Shown: positions 1 through 8,476, counted from the first letter of the stretch. The stretch is DNA of 64,000 bases from Devosia sp. Root436 (GCF_001426345.1 NZ_LMEM01000013.1:124001-188000), one strand, 5' to 3'. Translations and numbers: made by a program. Notes: a model not told the origin generated them from the sequence alone.

Positions 1-304
1 CCTCGGTGGCCAGGTCGATCATATAGCGGCTGCGCTCCTCGACGCCGCGCTTCTCGCCGCCGAAGCGGATCGGCCGGCCCATCTGCCAGGCGAGCTCGGG
101 CACGATGTCGTCATTGGCAAGCAGCAGCGCATCGACGAAATGCGTCAGGATCTTCTGGCGCTCGGGCACGGTGGTCTCGCCCCAGGCGCGACGGCCCGCC
201 TTGGCGCGGATCACGGCGCTGTCGATCTCGGCCGCTGTGGCCAGGGGGCGCTCGGCATAGACGCTGCCGTCGATGGGAGAGATGATCTTGACCGTCTCGG
301 TCAT
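1..304 (-). CDS. Aldehyde dehydrogenase, N-terminal part (truncated by window edge)
   Basis: The reverse strand from an ATG at 304 reads about 101 residues starting MTETVKIISPIDGSVYAERP, the typical N-terminus of an NAD(P)-dependent aldehyde dehydrogenase (ISPIDGSVYAERPLA, RAWGETTVPERQKIL, WQMGRPIRFGGEKRGVEERS). The catalytic Cys/Glu domain lies beyond the left edge. It is the last visible gene of a leftward operon after an amidohydrolase, an amine-type permease and a gamma-glutamylamine-synthetase-like protein, so its expected role is oxidising an aldehyde intermediate (PuuC-like), by inference. The 165-bp gap before it holds a REP-like palindrome, so it could also have its own promoter. Confidence 0.85.
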   Translation of the reverse strand, partial: MTETVKIISPIDGSVYAERPLATAAEIDSAVIRAKAGRRAWGETTVPERQKILTHFVDALLLANDDIVPELAWQMGRPIRFGGEKRGVEERSRYMIDLATE

Positions 305-364
305 GGCTTGCCTTTCGCTCGGACTGGCGGAGGCCTAATGCCTGCCGCGCGATTTGCCTATCCA

Positions 365-430
365 CCACGTCATTACCCGGCTTGTCCGGGTAATCCACGT
401 ATCCGCAGAGGGGGATGGCTCAATGGATTG
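365..430. repeat. REP-like palindrome, family A
   Basis: ATTACCCGG (372-380), loop CTTGT, CCGGGTAAT (386-394) is a perfect 9-bp inverted repeat. A partial inverted second unit follows (ATGGATTGCCGGG near 421-434). The same core, with one compensated base change, is found at 35888-35910. It fills most of the gap between the aldehyde dehydrogenase and glutamine-synthetase-like genes. Confidence 0.6.
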
Positions 431-469
431 CCGGGACGTTGGGGGTGGAATGGGGTTTTGCCAAGACCA

Positions 470-1831
470 TCAGCTCCGCTCAAACCCGCGTTTCAGCTCC
501 CAGTCGGTCACCCGCCGGTCATACTCGAACTGCTCCCACTCCGCAGTATGCACATAATGGGCGACGACGTCCTCGCCGAAGGCGTCTGCGAGCATGACAG
601 AGCGCTTGAGATTGTCGGTGGCGTCGCGCAGGGTCTTGGGAATTTCCCGCAGTTGCTCTGTCACATAGGCGTCGCCGACGAATGCCGGTTCAAGCGGCAT
701 CTTGTCCTCGATGCCCTTGATGCCGGCTGCGAGCAGGGCGGCGATGGCGAGGTAGGGATTGAGGTCGGCGCCGCCCATGCGGCATTCGACGCGGATGGAT
801 TTGGAATGTTCGCCACAAAGGCGGAAGCCGGCGGTGCGGTTATCGGGCGACCAGATCGCCTTGGTGGGCGCGAACGTACCGGCCTGGAAGCGCTTGTAGC
901 TGTTGATATAGGGCGCGAGGAACCAGGTGATGTCGCGGGCATAGGCGAGCTGGCCGGCCATGAAATGCTTCATGACGGCGCTCATGCCGCGCTCGTCCTT
1001 GCTGTCGACGAACATCGGCTTGCCGGACTTGTCGGCCAGCGACATGTGGATGTGGCTCGATGAGCCGGCGAGCGAATAGTCCCACTTGGCCATGAAGGTC
1101 ACGGCCTTGCCCTGGGCCCAGGCGATTTCCTTGGTGGCGTTTTTCAGCACCACATGGCGGTCGGCCATGGTGAGGGCATCGGCGTATTTGACGTTGATCT
1201 CTTCCTGCCCCGGACCCCATTCGCCCTTGGAGCTTTCGACCGGAATCCCCGAGGCCTGCAGGTGCTTGCGCAGGGCGCGCATCACGCCTTCTTCCTTGGT
1301 GGTCTGGAAGATGTGGTAATCCTGGATATAGGCGCCTGATGTCTGCGCGCGGGCATGACCCTTTTCGCTGATCGTGCGGTAGTCCTCATCGAACAGGTAG
1401 AATTCGAGCTCGGTCGCGGCATTGGCGGTGTAGCCCATGGCGGCAAGGCGCTCGATCTGGCCCTTGAGGATGGCGCGCGGGCTATGCGGGATCGGCTCGT
1501 GATGGTGGTGATCGCTGAGGTCGCAAAGCACGATGGCCGTGCCGTCGAGCCAGGTGGCCTTCATCAGCGTGGCGAGGTCCGGCTTCATGACGAAATCGCC
1601 ATAGCCCTTGCCCCAATTGGCGGCCGCGTAGCCGGGCACCGGCTCCATGTCGATGTCGTCGGCGAGGAGGTAGTCGCAGCCATGGGTTTCATCATTGGCG
1701 ACTTCGAGGAAATACTCGGCCTGGAAGCGCTTGCCGATCATGCGGCCCTGCATGTCGGGAAAGGCGACGAGCACGGTATCGATGCTGCCCGCGGCGACGT
1801 CCTTCTTGAGATCGGCGAGGGTGTAGGGCAT
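470..1831 (-). CDS. Glutamine synthetase family protein (gamma-glutamylamine synthetase, PuuA-like)
   Basis: A 453-aa glutamine synthetase fold protein. Visible GS features: the glutamate/metal motif ATELEFYLF near residue 140, GPGQEEINVKYADAL near 206, SSSHIHMSL near 256, a long nucleotide-binding stretch ending SPDNRTAGFRL near 335, and RVECRMGGADLNPYLA near 351. The length, the N-terminus and the neighbours (amine permease, aldehyde dehydrogenase) fit the PuuA/GlnA3/GlnA4 type, which ligates glutamate to an amine (putrescine, ethanolamine or similar) using ATP, rather than housekeeping GlnA. The exact amine cannot be read from sequence. It is transcribed leftward with the genes on both sides and acts in the cytosol. 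Confidence 0.88.
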   Translation of the reverse strand: MPYTLADLKKDVAAGSIDTVLVAFPDMQGRMIGKRFQAEYFLEVANDETHGCDYLLADDIDMEPVPGYAAANWGKGYGDFVMKPDLATLMKATWLDGTAIVLCDLSDHHHHEPIPHSPRAILKGQIERLAAMGYTANAATELEFYLFDEDYRTISEKGHARAQTSGAYIQDYHIFQTTKEEGVMRALRKHLQASGIPVESSKGEWGPGQEEINVKYADALTMADRHVVLKNATKEIAWAQGKAVTFMAKWDYSLAGSSSHIHMSLADKSGKPMFVDSKDERGMSAVMKHFMAGQLAYARDITWFLAPYINSYKRFQAGTFAPTKAIWSPDNRTAGFRLCGEHSKSIRVECRMGGADLNPYLAIAALLAAGIKGIEDKMPLEPAFVGDAYVTEQLREIPKTLRDATDNLKRSVMLADAFGEDVVAHYVHTAEWEQFEYDRRVTDWELKRGFERS

Positions 1832-1860
1832 TGGATTCTCCTCGGTATTTTTGATCCACC

Positions 1861-1932
1861 CACCGCGTCATCCCCGCGAAACCGGGGATGACGCGGTGTG
1901 CAAGGAGGTTCCCGCTTTCGCGGGAATGACTC
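1861..1932. repeat. REP-like palindrome, family C
   Basis: CACCGCGTCATCCCCG (1861-1876), loop CGAAAC, CGGGGATGACGCGGTG (1883-1898) is a perfect 16-bp inverted repeat. A second unit, TTCCCGC-TTTC-GCGGGAA, follows at about 1909-1927. Related units lie at 11036-11111 and 30252-30353. It sits between the permease stop and the glutamine-synthetase-like start and could act as an mRNA-stabilising or attenuating hairpin within the operon. Confidence 0.7.
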
Positions 1933-1937
1933 GCTGA

Positions 1938-3446
1938 CTAGGCCTTGTGCTCGAGCGCGAACTCTTCTTCCGGCGACATGATCAGCTTATGGCGGCCAAT
2001 CAGGGCGAAGTAGGCAATGCCCACCGCGCACCACAGCACCACCCAGATCACGCCCTTGTAGAAGTTCGGATCCTGCAACTGGTAGAACAGGGTCACGGCC
2101 GCGATGATCACGGTGAGCACGGCGCCCGGAATACCCACGGGCGAGCGGAACGGGCGCTCGATATTGGGCAGCTTGCGCCGTAGGATGATGAAGCTCAGCG
2201 CCTGCATGATGTAGCTCAGCATGGCTCCGAACACGGCCATGTTGAGCAGTACCGAGCCGATGATGTCGTCACCGAGCTGGGTTTCACCCGCGCCGCCGCC
2301 GCCATTGACGAACCAGATCACCAGCATGACCGCCAGGCCGAGCAGGGCGCCCGAGATCATGGCCAGATGTGGCGTCTTGTACTTCGGATGCGTGACCGAA
2401 AGGGCCGACGGGAAATAGCCGGCGCGGCTGAGCGAATAGATCTGCCGGCCCTGCGCATAGAGGATGGTATGGAACGAGGCGACCAGGCCGATCAGGGCTA
2501 CGATGCCGAATAGCGGCGCGGCACCTTCGCCATAGATGGCCCGGATACCGTCAAGCGCCGGTTCGAGCGAGGAGCCGAGCGCAAAGCTGCCGACGCCCGG
2601 GATCGAGGGGTTGAGCAGCACGATCATGAATGCGCTGAGCAGCAGCGTACAGAAGCCGAGCAGGATGCCCTTGGGCATGTCGCGCTTGGGATCGACCGAT
2701 TCCTCTGCGGCCAGTGGCACCTGCTCGATGGCAAGGAACAACCAAACCGCGAAGGGCAGGGTAGCCAGCACGCCTTGCCAGCCAAAGGGGAACCACGAGC
2801 CGTTGCCTTCGGGCAGCTCGACCGCGCCACCGTCCGGGCCGACGCCGATATTGAGCGCCCAGCGGCCGAAATCGATATTGGGGAAGGCGCTGACCCAGAA
2901 GAACACCAGCCCCGCCAGCGAGATCAGCGTAACGATCAGCGTCACCTTGTAGGAGAGCGCTACGCCGTAGATGTTGAGCGCCAGGAAGATGGCGAAGAAC
3001 ACGATCCACAGGATCGGGTAGAGCGCCGTATCCATGCCGGTAATCGAGCCGAAATAGCCCGAGATGAAGGTGACGATCACCGCCGGAGTGAGAACATATT
3101 CGACGTTCTCGAAAAGGCCGGTGACGAAGCCGCCCCATGGCCCCATCGAGGTGCGGGCGAAGGAGTAGGCCGCGCCGGTATGGGGCAAAGCCGGGCTCAT
3201 TTCGGCGATGGACGAGACGAGGCCCAGATACATGATGGCGATGATTGCGGCGGCGACCACCATGCCGCCCCAGCCGCCGGTGATGAAGCCGAAATTCCAG
3301 CCCGAGAAATGGCCCGAGATCACCGCGCCGACGCCGAGCGCCCACAGCGACCAGATGCCGGCATATCGTTCGAGGCCTCGCTTGGCGAAATAGTCCTTGT
3401 CGCGCGTCGCATAGGCGACACTGCCGACCTTCCTGGTATCAGTCAT
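1938..3446 (-). CDS. APC-family amine/amino-acid permease, ethanolamine-permease type
   Basis: A 502-aa membrane protein with about 12 hydrophobic segments, from about residue 30 to 485. The start region (KRGLERYAGIWSLWALGVGAVISG), SSIAEMSPALPHTGAAYSFAR and the segment ENVEYVLTPAVIV match, from memory of the family, the ethanolamine permease branch of the APC superfamily (TIGR00908-like). APC members are proton-coupled importers in the inner membrane. Its place between an amidohydrolase and a gamma-glutamylamine-synthetase-like gene supports uptake of an amine fed into a gamma-glutamylation pathway. The substrate assignment is inference; a general amino-acid transporter is the alternative. 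Confidence 0.85.
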   Translation of the reverse strand: MTDTRKVGSVAYATRDKDYFAKRGLERYAGIWSLWALGVGAVISGHFSGWNFGFITGGWGGMVVAAAIIAIMYLGLVSSIAEMSPALPHTGAAYSFARTSMGPWGGFVTGLFENVEYVLTPAVIVTFISGYFGSITGMDTALYPILWIVFFAIFLALNIYGVALSYKVTLIVTLISLAGLVFFWVSAFPNIDFGRWALNIGVGPDGGAVELPEGNGSWFPFGWQGVLATLPFAVWLFLAIEQVPLAAEESVDPKRDMPKGILLGFCTLLLSAFMIVLLNPSIPGVGSFALGSSLEPALDGIRAIYGEGAAPLFGIVALIGLVASFHTILYAQGRQIYSLSRAGYFPSALSVTHPKYKTPHLAMISGALLGLAVMLVIWFVNGGGGAGETQLGDDIIGSVLLNMAVFGAMLSYIMQALSFIILRRKLPNIERPFRSPVGIPGAVLTVIIAAVTLFYQLQDPNFYKGVIWVVLWCAVGIAYFALIGRHKLIMSPEEEFALEHKA

Positions 3447-3488
3447 TCGTCACGTCCCCCTGAATAAGCCCACAGTTAAGTCCGGAGG

Positions 3489-3527
3489 GTTTCCCGGAAA
3501 AGCGTCCACTTTTCCGGTTCGGGAAAC
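3489..3527. repeat. Nested palindrome upstream of the permease gene
   Basis: The inner stem is CCGGAAAAG (3494-3502), loop CGTCCA, CTTTTCCGG (3509-3517), perfect over 9 bp. An outer pair GTTTCCC (3489-3495) and GGGAAAC (3521-3527) brackets it. It lies between the stop of the amidohydrolase gene and the start of the permease gene, so it is either a REP-type repeat or a processing/attenuation hairpin in the operon mRNA. Confidence 0.6.
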
Positions 3528-3578
3528 ACGACCAGACGACGACTAGACATTTCGACATTCGAAGAATGGCGGAATGCT

Positions 3579-4349
3579 TCAAACTGCCATTGCCTCTTTG
3601 CGCGCCTGCCGCGCCGTTTCGAGGCAACGGGCCAGCCGGGTCGACCACAGGGTCACGCCGGCGGGTTCGAGGATTTCGTCGTTGCGGATTTCGATCATCG
3701 TGGCGTCGAGCCCGCGCCCGTCGCCGTGCTTTTCCAGCGTCAGCGTCACCCCGTTGAGGGCGGCATAGGGCTCGTTCCAGCCGATGTCGAGCCCCGGATC
3801 GTCGGCGGCGAGCGCATCGAGCAGCGCCTGCGTATAGCGGGTGTCGATCCCGTGGATCAGCCCGATCGGCCAGGGCCGGGCTATGTTGTGATAGACGGGG
3901 GTGAAGGAGTGCAGGCAGACCAGGACTGTGTCCTGCCCCGCATGACGCCGCGCTTCGAGCAGTGTTTCGATCGCCGCATGGTAGGGCCGATGGAAATGGT
4001 CGATCCGATACTGCCGCTCGGCCGCATCGAGATTCTCATTGGCGGCGATGCGGGTGGTTTCGGACAGCGTCCAGATCAGGTCCGGCGCGTCGAGGTCGCG
4101 ATTGCAGTCGATGATGATGCGCGAAACGGTTGACTGCACCAGCGGCGCGTCCAGCAGTTCGGACAGCCGCCCGCTGACCGCCAGCGCGCCGGGATCCCAG
4201 GCGATATGGCTCAGCCGCTCGCTGGGGCTGAGGCCCATGTCGCCGTATTTCCCGGGGATGCGGTTGCTGGCGTGATCGCAGACGATGACGAAGGGCGAGC
4301 GCCCCCGCGCATTGGAAACCAGCACCGCTTTTTGACCGCTGACGTCCAC
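3579..4349 (-). CDS. N-formylglutamate amidohydrolase family protein
   Basis: A 256-aa protein of the N-formylglutamate amidohydrolase (FGase/HutG-type) family. FVIVCDHASNRIPGKYGDMG near residues 20-40 carries the metal-site D-H pair, followed by HIAWDPGALAVS and DCNRDLDAP. Family members hydrolyse N-formyl-L-glutamate or related glutamate amides. No other histidine-degradation genes (hutU, hutH, hutI) are nearby; instead it heads an operon with a gamma-glutamylamine-synthetase-like protein. An attractive but unproven role is hydrolysis of a gamma-glutamyl amide, the PuuD step. The promoter lies in the 92-bp gap shared with the divergent RpiR gene. Confidence 0.82.
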   Translation of the reverse strand: MDVSGQKAVLVSNARGRSPFVIVCDHASNRIPGKYGDMGLSPSERLSHIAWDPGALAVSGRLSELLDAPLVQSTVSRIIIDCNRDLDAPDLIWTLSETTRIAANENLDAAERQYRIDHFHRPYHAAIETLLEARRHAGQDTVLVCLHSFTPVYHNIARPWPIGLIHGIDTRYTQALLDALAADDPGLDIGWNEPYAALNGVTLTLEKHGDGRGLDATMIEIRNDEILEPAGVTLWSTRLARCLETARQARKEAMAV

Positions 4350-4380
4350 AGAAAGCCCTGGCAGGATCGGTTAACTTCTG

Positions 4381-4402
4381 TATCAGTAGTTCCATACTGA
4401 TA
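4381..4402. promoter_or_regulatory. Operator-like perfect dyad between divergent amidohydrolase and rpiR genes
   Basis: TATCAGTA (4381-4388), spacer GTTCCA, TACTGATA (4395-4402): 8-bp perfect arms in the 92-bp divergent intergenic region. A weaker dyad CTGAA-N8-TTCAG follows at 4416-4433. The placement suggests the binding site of the adjacent RpiR regulator controlling both directions. Binding itself is inferred. Confidence 0.6.
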
Positions 4403-4441
4403 AAAACTGTCAATGCTGAAATCATAAATTCAGAGGGACGC

Positions 4442-5278
4442 ATGGAGGGAAAGTCGGTCGCCGGGCGTATTCACGACGCCATTCACCGGCTGACATCAGC
4501 CGAGAAACGCGCCGCTCGGGGCCTGCTGGGCTCGTATCCGACGCTGGGGCTGGCGCCGGTCGCCGAATTCGCGCAGCAGGCAGGGGCCAGTTCCGCCACC
4601 GTGCTGCGCTTCGTTTCCCAGCTCGGCTACAGATCCTACCCCGATTTCCAGCGCGCCTTGCGCGAGGAACTGGAAGAGCGCTCCAAGTCGCCGCTGCAGC
4701 GCAGCCCGGTGAGCGGCGGCCAAGCGGGGGGTGACGAGCATTTCTTCGATCGCTTCGTCACCCAGGCTGTCGACAATCTGCGGGGCTCGGCGGCGCTGAT
4801 CCCGGCGTCCGAGTTTGAAGCGGTCTGCGTGCGGCTCGCCGAGAACCGGGGCACCTGTTACCTGGCCGGTGGGCGCTTCACCGATTTTCTGGCCGGCTAT
4901 ATGGAGGCGCATCTGCGCCTGATCCGGCCAAGCGTGCGGCGGCTTGAGGGCCGGCCGGCGACGCGGGCGGACCAGTTGATCGACGTCAGGCCGGGGGATC
5001 TGGCCGTTATCTTCGACGTGCGCCGCTACGATCCAAGCCTTGTCGAGGTGGCCACCGACCTCGCGGCGCGGCGGGCGCAGATTGCCCTGATTACCGATGA
5101 GTGGATGAGCCCGGTCAGCCGCTTCGCCCGCTTCGTGCTGCCGTGCCGCACCGAGATAGGAAGAACCTGGGATGCCAATGGCTCGCTGTTCACGCTGGTC
5201 GAAGCGGTGATCGCCCGCACGACGGAACTGAGCTGGCCGACGGCCAGCAAGCGCATGGGATCGATCGAAAAGGGCTAG
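4442..5278 (+). CDS. MurR/RpiR family transcriptional regulator
   Basis: A 278-aa protein with an N-terminal helix-turn-helix (residues ~1-77; RIHDAIHRLTSAEKRAARGL, then QQAGASSATVLRFVSQLGY) and a C-terminal SIS sugar-isomerase-like ligand domain (~120-260; DLAVIFDVRRYDPSLVEVATD, ALITDEWMSPVSRFA). The family senses phosphosugars or other small metabolites. It is divergent from the amine-catabolic operon and shares a 92-bp intergenic region with a perfect dyad, so it is the likely regulator of that operon. The start ATG is preceded by GAGGGACGC. Confidence 0.88.
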   Translation: MEGKSVAGRIHDAIHRLTSAEKRAARGLLGSYPTLGLAPVAEFAQQAGASSATVLRFVSQLGYRSYPDFQRALREELEERSKSPLQRSPVSGGQAGGDEHFFDRFVTQAVDNLRGSAALIPASEFEAVCVRLAENRGTCYLAGGRFTDFLAGYMEAHLRLIRPSVRRLEGRPATRADQLIDVRPGDLAVIFDVRRYDPSLVEVATDLAARRAQIALITDEWMSPVSRFARFVLPCRTEIGRTWDANGSLFTLVEAVIARTTELSWPTASKRMGSIEKG

Positions 5279-5279
5279 G

Positions 5280-5294
5280 CCAATCGTCGATTGG
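5280..5294. terminator. Short hairpin between convergent rpiR-family and ppk2 genes
   Basis: CCAATC (5280-5285), loop GTC, GATTGG (5289-5294) fills the 18-bp gap between two convergent stop codons. It has no T-run, so it is at best a weak or Rho-assisted terminator. Confidence 0.35.
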
Positions 5295-5296
5295 TC

Positions 5297-6157
5297 CTAG
5301 TGCTCGCCCTTTTCCAGCATCAGGAACTGCTGCGCGCCGTAAACGATCTTCAGATCGAGATCGCCTATGGCCTTGGTGTCCTTGCCCTCGAAATCCATTC
5401 CGTCCAGAACCCGGCGAATGACGTTGAGGCGTGCGCGGTTCTTGTCGTTGGAGCGGATGACGGTCCAGCGCGCATGCGGAGAATCGGTGCGGCGCAGCAT
5501 TTCGTCTCGTGCCGCCGTATAGGCGTCCCACTTGCCAAGGGCTTCGAGATCGACCGGCGAGAGTTTCCAGACCTTCAGCGGATCGTGCCGGCGGTCATGA
5601 AAACGCTTGAGCTGCATTTCCTGCCCGATGGAGAGCCAGAACTTGAACAGGTGAATACCGTCATTGGTGATGCGCTTCTCGAATTCGGGCGCCTCTTCCA
5701 GGAAATGCTCGGTCTGCTCGGGCGTACAGAAACCCATGACCGGCTCGACCCCGGCCCGGTTATACCAGGAGCGGTCGAACAGCACGGTCTCGCCGCCCGC
5801 GGGAAACCAATCGACATAACGCTGGAAGTACCATTGCGTGCTTTCCCTGCTATTGGGCTTGGGCAGGGCGGCGATGATGTTGTAGCGCGGATTGAGATTT
5901 TCGAGATACCGCTTGATGGTGCCGCCCTTGCCGGCGGCGTCGCGGCCCTCGAAAACGATCATGACGCGCTCGCCGCTTCGCGCCAGATGGGCCTGCAGCA
6001 GCACCAGTTGTTTCTGCAGCGCGTACATCTGCTCTTCATAGCTGTCGTCATCCAGCTTATCTTCGTAAGGATAGCCGCCCGAACGCATGGCATGCTTCTT
6101 GATTGCCTTGGGCAGTTCGGGATTTTCAAGGTCGAAGCCGTCGAGAGGGTCGGTCAC
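5297..6157 (-). CDS. ppk2: Polyphosphate kinase 2 (PPK2)
   Basis: A 286-aa PPK2-family enzyme, which uses inorganic polyphosphate to phosphorylate nucleoside diphosphates (or the reverse). It has the Walker A-like FEGRDAAGKGGTIKR near residue 70, the Walker B/lid region VLFDRSWYNRAGVEPVMGF near 125-145, and RFHDRRHDPLKVWKLSPVD near 185, all hallmarks of the family. It is a single-domain (class I/III-size) protein. It is transcribed alone on the minus strand and is divergent from a PhoR-like kinase gene, which fits a phosphate-related neighbourhood although no PhoB is present. Confidence 0.92.
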   Translation of the reverse strand: MTDPLDGFDLENPELPKAIKKHAMRSGGYPYEDKLDDDSYEEQMYALQKQLVLLQAHLARSGERVMIVFEGRDAAGKGGTIKRYLENLNPRYNIIAALPKPNSRESTQWYFQRYVDWFPAGGETVLFDRSWYNRAGVEPVMGFCTPEQTEHFLEEAPEFEKRITNDGIHLFKFWLSIGQEMQLKRFHDRRHDPLKVWKLSPVDLEALGKWDAYTAARDEMLRRTDSPHARWTVIRSNDKNRARLNVIRRVLDGMDFEGKDTKAIGDLDLKIVYGAQQFLMLEKGEH

Positions 6158-6247
6158 TGGTGTCTCTCCGTTGTCATCCTTACCGTGCTATGAAGGCGCC
6201 CCCGCGCGCAAGGGGCGTCGCAACTGGTTGATTCCCGGAAACAAAAC

Positions 6248-7531
6248 ATGGACGAACCGCATTCTCGCCAGCCCGTTTCCCGCCTGGCCATAGTGCTGGC
6301 GCGCCTTGCCGCGCAGGCCAGCCCGCTGGCCGGTATCTTCGGTGTTTTCGCGGTACTGGTGCTGTTTGGTGAGATTGGCGTGCTTGCGGCCTTTGTCAGT
6401 TTCCTCGTCATCATGGCCGGCGCCGCCGTGTTGCCGGGCAGCACGATCACCCTGACGCAGACGGTGGAATTGCCGCGGGCGACCGCGACCGCGGATGGCG
6501 ACGCGGTTTTCGCCTTCGCCGATGCGCTGGCCGATCCCTGCCTGGTGCTGGACCGGCGTAGCGTGGCAATCCACGCCAATGCCGCGGCGCAGCGGCAGTT
6601 TCCGGCGGTGAGCAACGGCAATCCGATCACCTTCTCGCTGCGCAATCCCGACCTCGTACAGGCCATCGACCTGGCCATGCGCACCGGCACGACGCGCAGT
6701 GTCGAACTGCATGAAACCGTGCCCTCGGAAACCTGGGACAAGGTGGTGGTGTCGCCCTTGCGCCGGCCGGGCCTTGACTGGCTGGCCGACGACGCGCGGC
6801 AACTGGTAGTGACCTTCCAGAGCCTCACCGAGCTCAAGCGCGTCGAGGCCCTGCGCAGCGATTTCATCGCCAATGCCAGCCACGAGTTGCGCACGCCCCT
6901 GGCCTCGCTGCTGGGCTTCATCGATACGCTGCTGGGGCCGGCGGCCAAGGACCCTGCGGCGCGCGAAAAATTCCTCGGCATCATGCGCGGACAGGCCGAG
7001 CGCATGAGCAAGCTGATCGATGACCTGCTCAGCCTGTCGCGCATCGAGATGCACCAGCATGTGCGGCCTACCGGCAGCATCGACCTGGCGGCCCTGCTGC
7101 GCGAGGTGCGCGAGGGGCTGATGATGCAGGCCAAGGCGGCGGATGTGGAAATCCGGCTCAGCCTGTTCGAGGGGCCGAGCAGCACGACCGGTGATCGGAG
7201 CCAGCTCTATGAAGTGTTCGAGAACCTGCTCGACAATGCCATCAAATATGGTGCCGGCGGCAAGTTCGTCGAGGTAAGCCTGGCGCCGGCCGGGCGGCCC
7301 GATTTCCAGCACCAGGTAACGGTGATCGACCATGGGCCGGGCGTGGAGCCCGAGCACGTTCCGCGCCTCACCGAGCGCTTTTACCGTATCGACGCCGATG
7401 CCAGCCGCCGCAAGAAGGGCACCGGGCTGGGGCTGGCCATCGTCAAGCACATCGTCAACCGCCATCGCGGGCAGATGAGCATCAAGAGCAAGCCGGGCGA
7501 AGGCATGCGGGTGGATGTGTTTCTGCCCTAG
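6248..7531 (+). CDS. PhoR-like sensor histidine kinase
   Basis: A 427-aa membrane histidine kinase. Two close hydrophobic segments (residues ~14-65) form a short membrane anchor, a PAS-like region follows (~85-190), then the H-box FIANASHELRTPLAS with His about residue 212, the N-box FENLLDNAIKYG and ATP-binding GPGVEPEHVPRLTERFYR plus GTGLGLAIVKHIVNRH. The architecture matches PhoR-type kinases, but the cognate response regulator is not adjacent in this window. Divergent from ppk2. The gene ends at a long nested inverted repeat. Confidence 0.88.
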   Translation: MDEPHSRQPVSRLAIVLARLAAQASPLAGIFGVFAVLVLFGEIGVLAAFVSFLVIMAGAAVLPGSTITLTQTVELPRATATADGDAVFAFADALADPCLVLDRRSVAIHANAAAQRQFPAVSNGNPITFSLRNPDLVQAIDLAMRTGTTRSVELHETVPSETWDKVVVSPLRRPGLDWLADDARQLVVTFQSLTELKRVEALRSDFIANASHELRTPLASLLGFIDTLLGPAAKDPAAREKFLGIMRGQAERMSKLIDDLLSLSRIEMHQHVRPTGSIDLAALLREVREGLMMQAKAADVEIRLSLFEGPSSTTGDRSQLYEVFENLLDNAIKYGAGGKFVEVSLAPAGRPDFQHQVTVIDHGPGVEPEHVPRLTERFYRIDADASRRKKGTGLGLAIVKHIVNRHRGQMSIKSKPGEGMRVDVFLP

Positions 7532-7685
7532 TGCCACGCCCTCCTTCGACAAACTCAGGATGAGGGTGGTTCGAGGCGCTGAAGAAGCGCACCTCACCAT
7601 GAGGGCTACTTTGAACGCAGCGCTGATAGTAGCCCTCATGGCGAGGCGGGAGCGTAGCGACCCTCGAACCACGAGGGCGTGGCAC
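7531..7685. repeat. Long nested inverted repeat, family E
   Basis: Outer arms GTGCCACGCCCTC (7531-7543) and GAGGGCGTGGCAC (7673-7685) are perfect over 13 bp. Inner arms GTGGTTCGAGG (7566-7576) and CCTCGAACCAC (7662-7672) pair over 11 bp, and a third pair GAGGGCTAC/GTAGCCCTC lies inside. A shorter relative occurs at 56510-56572, also between convergent genes. This looks like a miniature palindromic element, with no coding capacity. Confidence 0.7.
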
Positions 7686-7690
7686 AAAGC

Positions 7691-7713
7691 AAGGGCGCCT
7701 CGCGGGCGCCCTT
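7691..7713. terminator. GC-rich bidirectional terminator hairpin
   Basis: AAGGGCGCC (7691-7699), loop TCGCG, GGCGCCCTT (7705-7713): 9-bp perfect stem between the convergent histidine kinase and gcrA genes. The flanking sequence contains TTTGT on either strand rather than a strict U-run. Confidence 0.6.
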
Positions 7714-7734
7714 TGTCACTTCTGTATTCGCTTC

Positions 7735-8319
7735 TCAGCGCCGCTTCTTGTCGACCTGGTGATAGGCCCGGCGCGAGTGGAACTCGCAATAGGGACCGGT
7801 CTCGAGGCTGTGCTGGCCGCAGAAATAGAAGTCCTTGCTGAGCGGGTCGCCGATCGGCCACTTGCAGGTGTGTTCGTTGAGCTGCAGCAGGTTGAGGCGC
7901 TTGTCCTCGGGAATGAACAGCTCGGCCACGGCGGGCGCGACATAGAGTTCGGTTTCCAGCTGTGGATCGTGTGCCAGCGCCGTGGCGCCCACCGATTGCG
8001 GGCGCGGCATGGACGCACGCATCTTACCGGCGCTGCCCATGCCGGAAAGACCGGAAGAGGGGCTGGCGACGCGGCGCGGCGCGGGGCGCGCGGCCGGACG
8101 GGCGCGCGGGGCCGAGTTGGTCGGCTTGGCGCGAGCCGAAAGCTTGAGGCGGTGCACCTTGCCGATCACGGCATTGCGCGTAACCCCTTCGCCGAGTTCT
8201 CCGGCAATCTGGCTGGCCGACAGACCTTCCATCCAGAGCTTTTTCAAAGTCTCGACGCGCTCGTCAGTCCAGCCCGCCGGTTGTGCTCCTGAAACCATCG
8301 TCAAAACAGAATCCTTCAT
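7735..8319 (-). CDS. gcrA: GcrA cell cycle regulator
   Basis: A 194-aa protein with the conserved GcrA N-terminus: WTDERVETLKKLWMEGLSAS, then GVTRNAVIGKVHRLKLSAR (residues ~17-62), a basic Ala/Pro-rich linker, and a C-terminal region with CKWPIGDPLSKDFYFCG, the sigma-70-interacting part. In Caulobacter and relatives GcrA works with sigma-70 at promoters carrying CcrM-methylated GANTC sites. Here two GANTC sites and a near-CtrA site lie in its own upstream region. Divergent from argD. The start at 8319 keeps the usual short lead before the DNA-binding region. Confidence 0.93.
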   Translation of the reverse strand: MKDSVLTMVSGAQPAGWTDERVETLKKLWMEGLSASQIAGELGEGVTRNAVIGKVHRLKLSARAKPTNSAPRARPAARPAPRRVASPSSGLSGMGSAGKMRASMPRPQSVGATALAHDPQLETELYVAPAVAELFIPEDKRLNLLQLNEHTCKWPIGDPLSKDFYFCGQHSLETGPYCEFHSRRAYHQVDKKRR

Positions 8320-8476
8320 TGCGCTGCCAAATGGCCTATGGCAGCCATAAACGCTAGGCGTCGTATGTCAGGTGGGTCCGCCACACGAGATATCGTGTTC
8401 CCAATGCCACACAGTTTACGACATCGGCGGAATCGGGATCAAGAGTCGGGGGAGACTTTCCCCGTAAATTCACTGG

